From contig JAICJH010000003.1 in assembly GCA_025928545.1 (NCBI GenBank), positions 1-64,000 on the forward strand: a stretch of DNA of 64,000 nt, in the 5' to 3' direction. Origin of the DNA: Bryobacteraceae bacterium (GTDB lineage Bacteria; Acidobacteriota; Terriglobia; Bryobacterales; Bryobacteraceae). Under the pieces are notes generated by a model. The model searched no databases, was not told the DNA's origin, and saw nothing but the letters and a program-made list of their open reading frames with translations. Made by a program: the position numbers and the translations under genes. Every line of letters begins with the position of its first letter. The stretch's first letter is position 1. Of this stretch, positions 26,962-34,627 are shown in pieces.

Positions 26962-27540
26962 ATGAATCGATACGCGAAACTGGCGGCGGCAGCGCTGCTT
27001 GTTAGTTGTGTGCCGGTGGGGGCGCAGCAGGTACCCGCGGCAGCAGGAGCTTCAGGTGGCCGGGGCGGCGGACGCGGTTCGATTGTGGCCGAAGTCTCCG
27101 GAGATGCGAAGGCAGGCCAGGCCTATTTCAACGGCGCGGGCAAGTGCAACACCTGCCACTCGGCGACGGGCGATCTGCAGGGCGTCGGATCGCGCATGAA
27201 CTCCACTGTGCTGCAGGGGCGCATGGTTTATCCACGCGGGAATGGCGGCTACCCGTCGGGTGGCGTGGTTGCAACGCCGCAGGGCGCGAAGCCGGAGCGT
27301 CCGCGTAACGCGACCGTGACGCTGGCGGATGGCACGAAGTTCGCGGGCGACGTGATCGCCATCTCCGATTTCATCATTACGTTGAAAGACAAGGATGGCG
27401 CGCGGCATACGTTCACGCGCGATGGCGACGTGCCGAAAGTGGTGGTAACCGATCCGCTGCAGGCGCATATCGATCTGCTGCCGAAGCTCACCGACAAAAA
27501 CATGCACGATCTCACGGCCTATCTGGTGACACTCAAATGA
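26962..27540 (+). CDS. Periplasmic c-type cytochrome with a beta-rich insertion
   Basis: A 192-residue exported cytochrome (signal 'LAAAALLVSCVPVGAQ'). A single heme motif CNTCH starts at residue 62. Between it and the C-terminal 'MHDLTAYLVTLK' helix lies a small beta-rich insert ('NATVTLADGTKFAGDVIAI', 'FIITLKDKDGARHTF'). A methionine suitable as sixth ligand is present in 'GSRMNS'. The gene overlaps the PQQ dehydrogenase by 4 nt, so it is the likely electron acceptor for that enzyme. Confidence 0.88.
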   Translation: MNRYAKLAAAALLVSCVPVGAQQVPAAAGASGGRGGGRGSIVAEVSGDAKAGQAYFNGAGKCNTCHSATGDLQGVGSRMNSTVLQGRMVYPRGNGGYPSGGVVATPQGAKPERPRNATVTLADGTKFAGDVIAISDFIITLKDKDGARHTFTRDGDVPKVVVTDPLQAHIDLLPKLTDKNMHDLTAYLVTLK

Positions 27541-29204
27541 CCCGGAAAACTAGAATTCTTCTAACGCTGGCTGCCGCGGGGGTGGTGGGGACGACTGTTC
27601 TGGCGCAGGGACCTCTCGACCCGGCGCTGCTCTCGAAGCCCGCGACGAATGCGTGGCCGACGTATCACGGGGATTATTCGGGCCGCCATTTCAGCACGCT
27701 CAAACAGATTACCGCCGAGAACGTACACGGCCTGACTCTGGCATGGATGTATCACACGCCCGCATCGAATGACGGCGCGATTCTCGGGGGCGATGTTGCT
27801 CCGGTACCCCCGGGACGAGGCGGCGCCGGGGCGACCGGGCGCGGTCCGGCAATCAAGGCGATTCCGCTGATGGTGGATGGAGTCCTGTATCTTTCTACGC
27901 CGGGACACGCGTATGCGGTGGACGCCCGCACGGGCCAGCAGCTTTGGCACTATTATTGGCGCGGACGCGGTGCGATCGGGAATCGCGGCATCGGCATGTA
28001 CGGTGGGTGGCTTTTCATGGAGACCGGCGATAACCGCATCGTGTCGCTGAACGCGGCGACGGGCGAGGAGCGCTGGCACAGAGATCTGGTGGATAACGGC
28101 GCGGGCGATTTTTCGACGACAGCGCCGATTGCGATCCGTAATCACATTCTGGTGGGCGTAGGCGGGGACGGCGGACAGGGCCGGGGCTGGATTCAGGCGC
28201 TGGATCCGGAAACGGGCGACGTGCAGTGGAAATGGACCTCAACTCCCGGTGCGGCGGATGCGGCGGCGCTGGCGACCTGGCCGAGTGCGGATGCGGCGGA
28301 GCATGGGTCTGGTGGAATCTGGCAGCCGCCGACTTACGATCCTGAGCTGAATCTGCTTTATGTAGTGACCGGCCAGCCGACGCCGACGTACAACGGCCGC
28401 GGCCGGCCAGGCGCAAATCTGTATACCAACTGCGTGGTGGCGCTGAATGCGGATACAGGGAAGATGGCCTGGTATTACCAGTTTTCTCCGCATGATACGC
28501 ACGATTGGGATGCGACGGAAGTGCCGATTCTGATCGATGGCACGATCAACGGACAGCCGCGAAAGCTGCTGGCGCAGCCGAACCGCAACGGATATTACTA
28601 TCTGCTGGATCGCACGAACGGTAAGAACCTGGTTGTGAAGCCAATTTTTGCGGATGTGAATGGCTACAAGGGGCTGGATGCGAACGGGGTGCTGATTCCG
28701 GATCCGGCGAAGGAGCCGTCGCCGGATGGAACGCTGGTATTTCCGACATCGGACGGAGTGGTGAATTATCCGGCGCCGTCGTTTAATCCGGAGACGGGGT
28801 TGCTGTACTACAACGCGACGAACAACGCGAGCATCTTTTATGCGGCGCGCGATGCCAGTGACCCGACTGGGTTTGGGCGCACACAGGAGCATCATACGTG
28901 GTTCAACGAGAGCTCGATGTTCGCAGTGGATTACCGGACGGGGGCTGTGAAGTGGGAGCACAAATATCCGGGGATGGGATGGATTGGCGGAACGTACGGC
29001 GGGGCGCTGTCGACCGCGGGTGGCGTGCTTTTCAGCGGAGATCCGGCGGGGAATTTTGTTGCTTTCGACGCGCGCACGGGGAAGATCCTCTGGCATGCCC
29101 CGACTGGCGGGATTTCGAATTCACCGTCGACGTTTCTGCTGGACGGGAAACAGTTCGTCGTGGCGGGTGCGGGCGATACTTTGTATGGGTTTTACCTGCA
29201 GTAG
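27537..29204 (+). CDS. PQQ-dependent alcohol dehydrogenase with Asp-x-Asp metal motif
   Basis: A 555-residue exported quinoprotein of the methanol/ethanol dehydrogenase family. Visible parts: 'WPTYHGDYSGRHFSTLKQI' near the N terminus, W-motifs in propeller blades ('GTGKMAWYYQFSPHD'-type text), and an active-site segment HDTHDWD at 319-325. Asp323 corresponds to the catalytic base; Asp325 is two residues later, the position whose Asp is associated with lanthanide-dependent enzymes. Only one cysteine exists, so the vicinal disulfide of classical enzymes is absent. Start overlaps the cytochrome stop (ATGA). Alcohol substrate unknown. Confidence 0.9.
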   Translation: MTRKTRILLTLAAAGVVGTTVLAQGPLDPALLSKPATNAWPTYHGDYSGRHFSTLKQITAENVHGLTLAWMYHTPASNDGAILGGDVAPVPPGRGGAGATGRGPAIKAIPLMVDGVLYLSTPGHAYAVDARTGQQLWHYYWRGRGAIGNRGIGMYGGWLFMETGDNRIVSLNAATGEERWHRDLVDNGAGDFSTTAPIAIRNHILVGVGGDGGQGRGWIQALDPETGDVQWKWTSTPGAADAAALATWPSADAAEHGSGGIWQPPTYDPELNLLYVVTGQPTPTYNGRGRPGANLYTNCVVALNADTGKMAWYYQFSPHDTHDWDATEVPILIDGTINGQPRKLLAQPNRNGYYYLLDRTNGKNLVVKPIFADVNGYKGLDANGVLIPDPAKEPSPDGTLVFPTSDGVVNYPAPSFNPETGLLYYNATNNASIFYAARDASDPTGFGRTQEHHTWFNESSMFAVDYRTGAVKWEHKYPGMGWIGGTYGGALSTAGGVLFSGDPAGNFVAFDARTGKILWHAPTGGISNSPSTFLLDGKQFVVAGAGDTLYGFYLQ

Positions 29205-29244
29205 CCGGGCTTATACTAATCAGACGAGAGAGAGGATTTTGAAA

Positions 29245-29850
29245 ATGCGGGTCCCGTTTTCAGTTCATTTTTGCGTTTGCGCTTTGGCGATTGCCGCCAT
29301 GGCCCCTGCCGTTAGCTTCGGCCAGCTTCCCACCTTTCAGGTTCTTCCCGCGCCTGACAGTAAGATCAACTTCCATGTCAACGCCTCGGTGGACCTGACC
29401 GGCGTGTTCGAGAAGTGGGCAGCCACCCTGACCTTCAGCACGCCCAATGTCGAAAGCGGCGTACTGGACATCATCGTTCAGGCGGCAAGCGTCAATGCCG
29501 GCAGCGGGCTCAAGGAAGGTAAGCTGAAGGGCGGCGATTTTTTCGACGTGAAGAATAATCCTGAGATTCGGTTTAAGTCGAAGAAGATCATCAACACCGG
29601 CCTGGATGCATACCGGGTGGACGGCGACTTCACAATACGCGGGCTCACGAATGAGGAAAGCCTGACTCTCAAATATCAGCCGGACCATCCGGATGAGGGC
29701 CGAATTCAGGGTCAAATGATTTTCGACCGTCGCCAATACGGGATGACGCATGGCATTCCGCTGATTAAGATTGCGGATCGCGTGGAGGTTGGCGTCGATC
29801 TCAAAATACACCGCACCAGCGGTCCACGGCCTATTCAGAGCAAGCAATAG
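29245..29850 (+). CDS. YceI family protein, exported
   Basis: A 201-residue protein with a Sec signal ('VCALAIAAMAPAVSFG') and the YceI lipocalin-like fold: 'SKINFHVNASV', 'VNAGSGLKEGKLKGGDFFDVKNNPEIRFKSKKI' in overview, and 'GDFTIRGLTNEESLTL'. YceI proteins bind isoprenoid-type lipids in the periplasm. The usual 'DRxxYGM' near the C terminus is present ('FDRRQYGMTHG'). The ATG at 29245 has AGAGAGAGGA upstream. It lies 40 nt after the PQQ dehydrogenase and may be co-transcribed. Confidence 0.9.
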   Translation: MRVPFSVHFCVCALAIAAMAPAVSFGQLPTFQVLPAPDSKINFHVNASVDLTGVFEKWAATLTFSTPNVESGVLDIIVQAASVNAGSGLKEGKLKGGDFFDVKNNPEIRFKSKKIINTGLDAYRVDGDFTIRGLTNEESLTLKYQPDHPDEGRIQGQMIFDRRQYGMTHGIPLIKIADRVEVGVDLKIHRTSGPRPIQSKQ

Positions 29851-29851
29851 C

Positions 29852-30838
29852 TCAGGCGAACTCGAACAGAGGCGGCTGCGTTTCAGCGGCGTGGATGATC
29901 TCCGCTAGTGGCGGGTACGCGGTTAATCCGTATCTGTCGCGAATGGCGGCGATCCTTTCGCGGATCATTTCCCGGTACGCACCTTTCAGATAAGCCGAGG
30001 CCTCGTAGCGTTCGCGATAGCGCCGCAGCAGATGCGGGAAGTGCTGTTCGACGAAAGGCAGGAAGACGCGGCGCGAACACGGCTGCAGGAAGAGCAGGCC
30101 ACCGCCGAAGTGCGAGGCCCCATGATCGCGCGCCGCTTTTGCCAGCCGGTCGAGACGCTGCTCCTGGTCGGTAATGAGGGGCATGATCGGATTGGGAAAC
30201 ACTCCGACCAGGATGCCCGCATCGGCCAGAGCCCGAACGGCCTTGAGGCGCAGGTCGGGCCGCGGCGCGCGCGGTTCGAGTTGGCGGGCCAGAGAAATAT
30301 CGAGAGTCGTGATGGTGATGTTCACGTTGAACTGATTTCGTTTTGCGATTTCGATAAAGAGCGGAATATCGCGGGTGACAAGGTCGGACTTCGTGGTGAT
30401 GTGGATCGAGAGGCCTGACTGTCTGGAGAAGACTTCGAGCGCCGCCTGAGTCCGTTTGAAGCGGCGTTCGGCTGGCTGGTACGGGTCGGTTGCCGTGCCG
30501 ATGGCGATGCCGCCGGTTGGCCGTGAATGGCGAATTTCCCGTCTGAGAATTTCAGCGATATCGGACTTAGCGTAGATTCGGTCCTCGAAATCTTCGCTCT
30601 CGCGCAGTTCCATGAATTCATGCGTGTAGCGGGCGTAGCAATAGCGGCAGCCGAACTCGCAACCGCGATAGGGATTGATGGACCATCGAAACGGCATGTC
30701 GGGCCTGGTCCGGTTCAGCACGCTACGACAACCGATCTCGAAATACTGGACAGCGCGTTTGGCTTCCAGAACTTCGCTTTCGGCTGCGAGCTTTGCGATC
30801 CCGACCAAGCCCGAAGGGGGAGAACCGCCGCACAGCAT
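29852..30838 (-). CDS. Radical SAM protein of the SPL / PA0069-like group
   Basis: A 328-residue cytoplasmic enzyme. 'NPYRGCEFGCRYCYAR' holds the CxxxCxxC iron-sulfur motif (the third Cys followed by Tyr-Ala), and 'GTATDPYQPAE', 'ITTKSDLVTRDI' and 'PNPIMPLITD' are hallmarks of this branch, which is related to spore photoproduct lyase but found in non-sporulating bacteria with an unknown substrate. The stop codons of this gene and the convergent YceI gene are one base apart. Confidence 0.9.
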   Translation of the reverse strand: MLCGGSPPSGLVGIAKLAAESEVLEAKRAVQYFEIGCRSVLNRTRPDMPFRWSINPYRGCEFGCRYCYARYTHEFMELRESEDFEDRIYAKSDIAEILRREIRHSRPTGGIAIGTATDPYQPAERRFKRTQAALEVFSRQSGLSIHITTKSDLVTRDIPLFIEIAKRNQFNVNITITTLDISLARQLEPRAPRPDLRLKAVRALADAGILVGVFPNPIMPLITDQEQRLDRLAKAARDHGASHFGGGLLFLQPCSRRVFLPFVEQHFPHLLRRYRERYEASAYLKGAYREMIRERIAAIRDRYGLTAYPPLAEIIHAAETQPPLFEFA

Positions 30839-30999
30839 ACTTCTATTTTCGCCTTTTATTCGCCTTTGTCAAGGGCATAAATACGACTTGATTGTGTCCC
30901 GCCCTGAAATACGACGATGGTAGTGGCGTCACGCGGTCTGGTAACTGTAGGGGATTTACCCGATATCTTTCTTTTTATAGTTGCGGTATCGTTTATCAC

Positions 31000-31167
31000 A
31001 TGGCTCACTGCGCAATATGTCGATTTCACACAGAATTTCACGTCAACGGCAAGCCCTTTTGTATGGCTTGTTTGGAGCAGATGGACCCCACTAATGAGGG
31101 TGGCGCCTCCAAGCCGAAGCGAAAAGAAAAGCTATCCGTCCCGCAAGAACCGGCAAAGCTGGCGTAA
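31000..31167 (+). CDS. Small CxxC-CxxC protein (55 aa)
   Basis: A 55-residue product starting Met-Ala-His-Cys with two cysteine pairs, CAIC (about 4-7) and CMAC (about 21-24), then a Lys/Pro-rich tail. The 14-residue separation fits a zinc knuckle. No ribosome binding site is strong; the supporting evidence is the paired motif and a compact reading frame. Two 9-bp direct repeats (AAATACGAC) lie at 30879 and 30907 upstream. It could be a chance frame. Confidence 0.45.
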   Translation: MAHCAICRFHTEFHVNGKPFCMACLEQMDPTNEGGASKPKRKEKLSVPQEPAKLA

Positions 31168-31266
31168 CGGCATTTGTAATGATATGCGCGTAGCAATGCG
31201 CTGAACGTGTCTGACAGTCCATCGATGAAACGTCAGGTACTGGGCGACTGGACCGGCTGCGGTCGG

Positions 31267-31457
31267 GTTAAACGAAGATTTCGAGGCCGACGGTGCGTGA
31301 CATGATCCGCACCCGAACGTACTTCCGAAAGGCGCTACAGACTTCCGGAAACTCCGGGTCCAGCACAAAGAGCGGAGGATTCAACCGGGGCCCGGAACGT
31401 CGATCCCGGATCCATTGCGACTCTTACCGCCGCACTGGCATCGAGAACTACAGTCAC
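31267..31457 (-). pseudogene. Frameshifted, truncated PIN-domain toxin remnant (VapC-like)
   Basis: GTG 31457 opens a frame reading 'VTVVLDASAAVRVAM', a PIN-domain N terminus with its catalytic Asp. That frame stops about 40 codons later, but the adjacent frame continues as 'PLFVLDPEFPEVCSAFRK' and 'YVRVRIMSRTVGLEIF' before a TAA at 31267, matching the next PIN segment ('LFVxEVxNAxxKYxR'). Usual length is about 130-145 residues, so a frameshift and a premature stop leave roughly half. The GTG overlaps the TGA of the antitoxin remnant (GTGA), the normal layout of such pairs. Confidence 0.62.
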
Positions 31458-31695
31458 CGTTCTCTATCCGTTCGGACGAGGTCTTCCGGCGATGGGTGAC
31501 GGTGAAGTCAAAGCGCTTCCGCCTCGCGTCGAGTTTCGTTCAGGACTGCGCGTGTTCGGTCGTTCGGAAGCGGCGAGTGCTTCGGCCAGCAGAACTGTCG
31601 CTTCCTGAGCCAGCGTCCGTCGTTCCTGGCGCGCGCGTTCGGAAAAGCATACGATGCAAAGCCAGAGGGAAGTCGCGGATCTGCAGAGCAGGCAC
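31454..31695 (-). pseudogene. Multiply frameshifted antitoxin remnant (VapB/FitA-like)
   Basis: Antitoxin-like segments lie in order in three frames: 'LQIRDFPLALHRML' (ribbon-helix-helix start, from GTG 31695), then 'SERARQERRTLAQEATVLL' and 'AEALAASERP', then 'TRAVLNETRREAEAL', an in-frame TGA, and 'LHRHPSPEDLVRTDRER' ending at 31454. Read together they reproduce a whole antitoxin of the type that precedes PIN toxins. At least two frameshifts and one stop codon prevent expression. No single open frame in this stretch is a credible protein. Confidence 0.6.
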
Positions 31696-31751
31696 AGTTC
31701 TGTATGCGATTTGCATGCATTGTGCATGCTGAACCGGAGGCAGGTCCAGAC

Positions 31752-32618
31752 TTAACTTGCGAAGATTTGATCCATGCCGGTCGTCAATGTCTTCAAACCC
31801 TCAGGCGTATCGCCGCCGGGCTGTTCCGCGATCCCCCAGCCGGTATAGCCGATTTCATCCAGCGCGGCCATCACCGTGGGCCAATCATTGTCGCCGGTCA
31901 TGTACGCAGCCTGAAAACCCGCCGAGCGCCCCTGTTTTTCCGCTTTGGCCCGGCTGTACTCTTTGATGTGGAGTTTCAAAATGCGCTTGCCGAGGATTCG
32001 GATCCACTGCTCGGGAAAGCCGTAGGTAACCACATTGCCGATGTCGAAGTGCCAGCCAACAGACGGGCTTTCGAACTCATCGACGAAGCGGGCGGCTTCA
32101 AGCGGACTCAGCAGAAACTGATTCCAGACATTCTCAATGGCGATCTTGACGCCAAGATCTTTCGCCACCGGTATTGCCTTGCGAATTTGCTCCTGCGAAC
32201 GTTTATATGCGTCCGCGTATGAAACATTCTTGTTGACCACTGCGGGAACGAGGAGAACAGAACTGGCGCCGTAGGCTTTTGCGTCTTTCAACGCCTGAAT
32301 CAAGCCATCGAGACCCGCCTGCCGAACCGCGGGATCGGGATCGGAAAGCGGCTTTTTCCAGTGGGTGTCGCAGCAGCAACTGGCTGGTTTGAGGCCCGTG
32401 GCGGCAAACGCATCAAGCACTTCGCTTTGCGACATGTGGCTCATAGGCTCGATGCCTTCGAAGCCTGCCGCCTTAACGGCCTGGAATTTCTCCAGCACAG
32501 AACCCTTCACTCCGACGGTGGCGTACATGATGGCTTTGTGGAGGTCTCGGGTTTTTGCATGGAGGGCCTGGCTCGCCAGTGCGGCGCCGGCGGTTGCGAG
32601 AAAGCGTCTTCGGTTCAC
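31752..32618 (-). CDS. Sugar phosphate isomerase/epimerase-like TIM barrel, Tat-exported
   Basis: A 288-residue protein with a twin-arginine signal ('VNRRRFLATAGAALASQALHA'). The xylose isomerase-like (AP endonuclease 2) barrel has 'GFEGIEPMSH', 'KIAIENVWN', 'GWHFDIGNV', 'KLHIKEYS' and 'GWGIAEQPGG', giving the usual Glu/Asp/His/Glu metal site. Substrate unknown; exported members are common in acidobacteria and planctomycetes. The GTG at 32618 is taken as start because TATGAT lies six bases before it and the Tat motif follows directly. Divergent from the glutathione peroxidase gene. Confidence 0.88.
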   Translation of the reverse strand: MNRRRFLATAGAALASQALHAKTRDLHKAIMYATVGVKGSVLEKFQAVKAAGFEGIEPMSHMSQSEVLDAFAATGLKPASCCCDTHWKKPLSDPDPAVRQAGLDGLIQALKDAKAYGASSVLLVPAVVNKNVSYADAYKRSQEQIRKAIPVAKDLGVKIAIENVWNQFLLSPLEAARFVDEFESPSVGWHFDIGNVVTYGFPEQWIRILGKRILKLHIKEYSRAKAEKQGRSAGFQAAYMTGDNDWPTVMAALDEIGYTGWGIAEQPGGDTPEGLKTLTTGMDQIFAS

Positions 32619-32624
32619 GGGGCC

Positions 32625-32630
32625 ATCATA
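32625..32630 (-). promoter_or_regulatory. -10 element, leaderless arrangement for the isomerase-like gene
   Basis: TATGAT on the minus strand ends six bases before the GTG at 32618. It faces a second TATGAT on the plus strand 32 bp away, so the 56-bp space between these divergent genes appears to hold two mirror-image start sites. Confidence 0.52.
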
Positions 32631-32662
32631 TCCCAAAAACCCGCAACGGGCGGCTTTCGTAG

Positions 32663-32668
32663 TATGAT
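32663..32668 (+). promoter_or_regulatory. -10 element, leaderless arrangement for the glutathione peroxidase gene
   Basis: TATGAT on the plus strand ends six bases before ATG 32675; no Shine-Dalgarno is present and no -35 match is evident. Confidence 0.52.
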
Positions 32669-32674
32669 CGCCAA

Positions 32675-33229
32675 ATGAAGAATCCCGTCCCCACGATTAT
32701 CGGAGCCGTTTGCCTGATGTCCGCCGTTGCATTCGCAGCGTCCAGCGTTCATGATTTCACCCTCGATTCACTGAAGGGCGAGCCCACGCCGCTCGCGGGT
32801 TTCAAAGGCAAGGTGATGCTGGTGGTCAATGTGGCGAGCCAGTGCGGATTCACCCCGCAGTACGAGGGACTGCAGGCGCTTTATATGAAGTACAAAGATC
32901 AGGGCTTCGTGATCGCCGGTTTTCCGGCCAACAATTTCGGAGGCCAGGAGCCGGGCACGAATGAGGAGATCGGCGCATTCTGTAAATCGAAATTCGGCGT
33001 GACCTTCCCGATGTTCAGCAAGATTTCCGTAAAGGGCGGCGACATCGCGCCACTGTATCGTTTTCTGACGGATAAGACGGCCAATCCGAAAACGGGCGGC
33101 GACATTCAGTGGAACTTCACGAAATTTCTGGTGGACCGCAATGGAAAAGTCATCCAGCGCTTTGAGCCCGCGGTGACGCCGGAATCGCCGGAAGTGAATG
33201 GCGCCATCGCCGCCGCGCTGAAGAAATAG
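32675..33229 (+). CDS. Glutathione peroxidase family protein, exported
   Basis: A 184-residue thiol peroxidase with an N-terminal signal ('TIIGAVCLMSAVAFA'). The catalytic cysteine is Cys57 in 'NVASQCGFTPQY'; the glutamine ('ANNFGGQEPG') and Trp-Asn ('IQWNFTKFLVDR') complete the tetrad. Bacterial cysteine forms usually accept thioredoxin rather than glutathione. Export would place it in the periplasm, which is unusual for the family. Followed 21 nt later by a DtxR-family regulator gene, which may be co-transcribed. Confidence 0.93.
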   Translation: MKNPVPTIIGAVCLMSAVAFAASSVHDFTLDSLKGEPTPLAGFKGKVMLVVNVASQCGFTPQYEGLQALYMKYKDQGFVIAGFPANNFGGQEPGTNEEIGAFCKSKFGVTFPMFSKISVKGGDIAPLYRFLTDKTANPKTGGDIQWNFTKFLVDRNGKVIQRFEPAVTPESPEVNGAIAAALKK

Positions 33230-33250
33230 ATCGGGGTAACCTGACATTGA

Positions 33251-33976
33251 GTGCCACCGAAGACAGCTGGTCCCTACACGACAGAGTCGGTTGACGACTA
33301 TCTGAAAGCCATACTCGAACTGGGTGGCTCCGATCAGGAGCTGGTCAGCGGCACGGCCATCGCTCAGCATCTGGGTATTCGCGCGGCTTCGGTGACCGGC
33401 ATGTTGCAGAAGCTGGCGGTGCAGAAGCCGCCGCTGGTGCAATACAAAAAACATCATGGCGCGCGGTTGATGCCGGCAGGCCAGGCTCGCGCGCTGGAAG
33501 TTCTTCGGCATCATCGTTTGCTGGAGCGCTTCCTGCATGATTTTCTGGATTATTCGTGGGACGAAGTTCACGATGAGGCGGAACGGCTGGAGCACTTCAT
33601 TTCAGAGCGCCTGGAAGACAGGATCGCCGCGAAACTGGGAGACCCTGAAACCGATCCGCACGGCCATCTGATTCCCGAGCGCGATGGCGTGCTTCCACAA
33701 CGCAAAGAGGTCTTGCTGACAGGTTGGGCGTGCGGAGTGCCGGCCGTGGTGACCAGCGTTTCCGACCGCGATCCCGCTGCTTTACGCGAGATGACGCGTA
33801 TCGGTCTGAAGCCGGGAGTCGCCATCGTTGTGGAAGCCGGCACCAGAGGAGCATCTTTGCGGCTGAAGATCGGAGATCAGACGGAGCCAGTGCGGGTGAA
33901 TCAGGCACTCGCAGGGGGCATATCGGTGGCGCCCGCTATCGTCCCAGCTGGCCAGGTTCCCGCGTCTCGCCGCTGA
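33251..33976 (+). CDS. DtxR/MntR-family metal-dependent transcriptional regulator
   Basis: A 241-residue regulator with a winged helix ('DDYLKAILEL', 'VSGTAIAQHLGIRAASVTGMLQKL'), a dimerisation helix region with metal ligands ('HHRLLERFLHDFLDYSWDEVHDEAERLEH') and a C-terminal SH3/FeoA-like domain ('MTRIGLKPGVAIVVEAG'). Regulators of this type sense manganese or iron. Located immediately after a peroxidase gene, a metal-oxidative stress link is plausible. Start GTG 33251; its last 41 bases overlap the convergent gene. Confidence 0.9.
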   Translation: MPPKTAGPYTTESVDDYLKAILELGGSDQELVSGTAIAQHLGIRAASVTGMLQKLAVQKPPLVQYKKHHGARLMPAGQARALEVLRHHRLLERFLHDFLDYSWDEVHDEAERLEHFISERLEDRIAAKLGDPETDPHGHLIPERDGVLPQRKEVLLTGWACGVPAVVTSVSDRDPAALREMTRIGLKPGVAIVVEAGTRGASLRLKIGDQTEPVRVNQALAGGISVAPAIVPAGQVPASRR

Positions 33977-34559
33977 CCTTCACATTGCGGAAGTCGCCTG
34001 TTTCGTCGAACGATCCCAGTCCCACGCGTCCCCAGCGCAGGCTCAGATCCACGGCTTCGAGGCTCGGATTGCGTTTTCCGTTGACTTCGACGTAGCAGCG
34101 GCCGGATTCGCCATCGAACACGAGCCTGACCGGTGTCCAGTCCTGGGTGGGCAGCGAACCCGGGCCTTCGAGGGAAGACATCCGGACGCGTTCACCGCCG
34201 AAAATATGGAACATGCCGTTGTGAACATTCTGGGCGACGGCGTTATCGACGGAGATGTGCGCGTAGTTATAGTGCGCGTCATCCTGCCAGGCATAAACGA
34301 AGATGAGGCTGCGGCCATTGCGTTTGATTTCAGCGTCGATAGTGACTTTGGTGTATGGTTTGGAATCGAGGAGCGCGATTCTGGTGGGGCGGCGCGGCTG
34401 CCCCGCCGGAGGCTCGGCGGAAACCTTGAGTTGCAAGAGGTTGTCACCGACGACCCAGTCGGAGGGATTCTGGACGATCCACTTTTGTCCGAAAACGTTG
34501 AGGGACTCGGCCCCCATGAGCAGGCAGACGGAGCAGGCGGCGAGCAGGATCGATTTCAT
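33936..34559 (-). CDS. Exported LamG-like / DUF1080-like protein
   Basis: A 207-residue protein with a signal ('ILLAACSVCLLMGA'). The mature part looks like a concanavalin-type beta sandwich: 'LLDSKPYTKVTIDAEIKRN', 'YAWQDDAHYNYAHISVD', 'WTPVRLVFDGESGRCYVEVNG' and 'GRVGLGSFDETGDFRNVKV'. The layout recalls carbohydrate-binding 3-keto-disaccharide hydrolase folds, without a clear catalytic site. ATG 34559 is chosen by its TACAAT hexamer six bases upstream and by the signal peptide; ATG 34580 would add seven residues. Confidence 0.72.
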   Translation of the reverse strand: MKSILLAACSVCLLMGAESLNVFGQKWIVQNPSDWVVGDNLLQLKVSAEPPAGQPRRPTRIALLDSKPYTKVTIDAEIKRNGRSLIFVYAWQDDAHYNYAHISVDNAVAQNVHNGMFHIFGGERVRMSSLEGPGSLPTQDWTPVRLVFDGESGRCYVEVNGKRNPSLEAVDLSLRWGRVGLGSFDETGDFRNVKVSGETREPGQLGR

Positions 34560-34565
34560 GCGGCT

Positions 34566-34571
34566 ATTGTA
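34566..34571 (-). promoter_or_regulatory. -10 element, leaderless arrangement
   Basis: TACAAT on the minus strand ends six bases before the ATG at 34559; it supports that ATG over the one at 34580, which lies upstream of the hexamer. Confidence 0.48.
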
Positions 34572-34627
34572 TAAAGCCATGAATGGCCGCCCAGTGCGCC
34601 GATAAGACCCTACTAGACTACTGACAG

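Noticed and set aside
31464..31727. Single minus-strand frame of about 87 codons read as an intact protein
   Set aside because: It holds only the middle part of an antitoxin; N- and C-terminal segments are in other frames, so it is a pseudogene segment.
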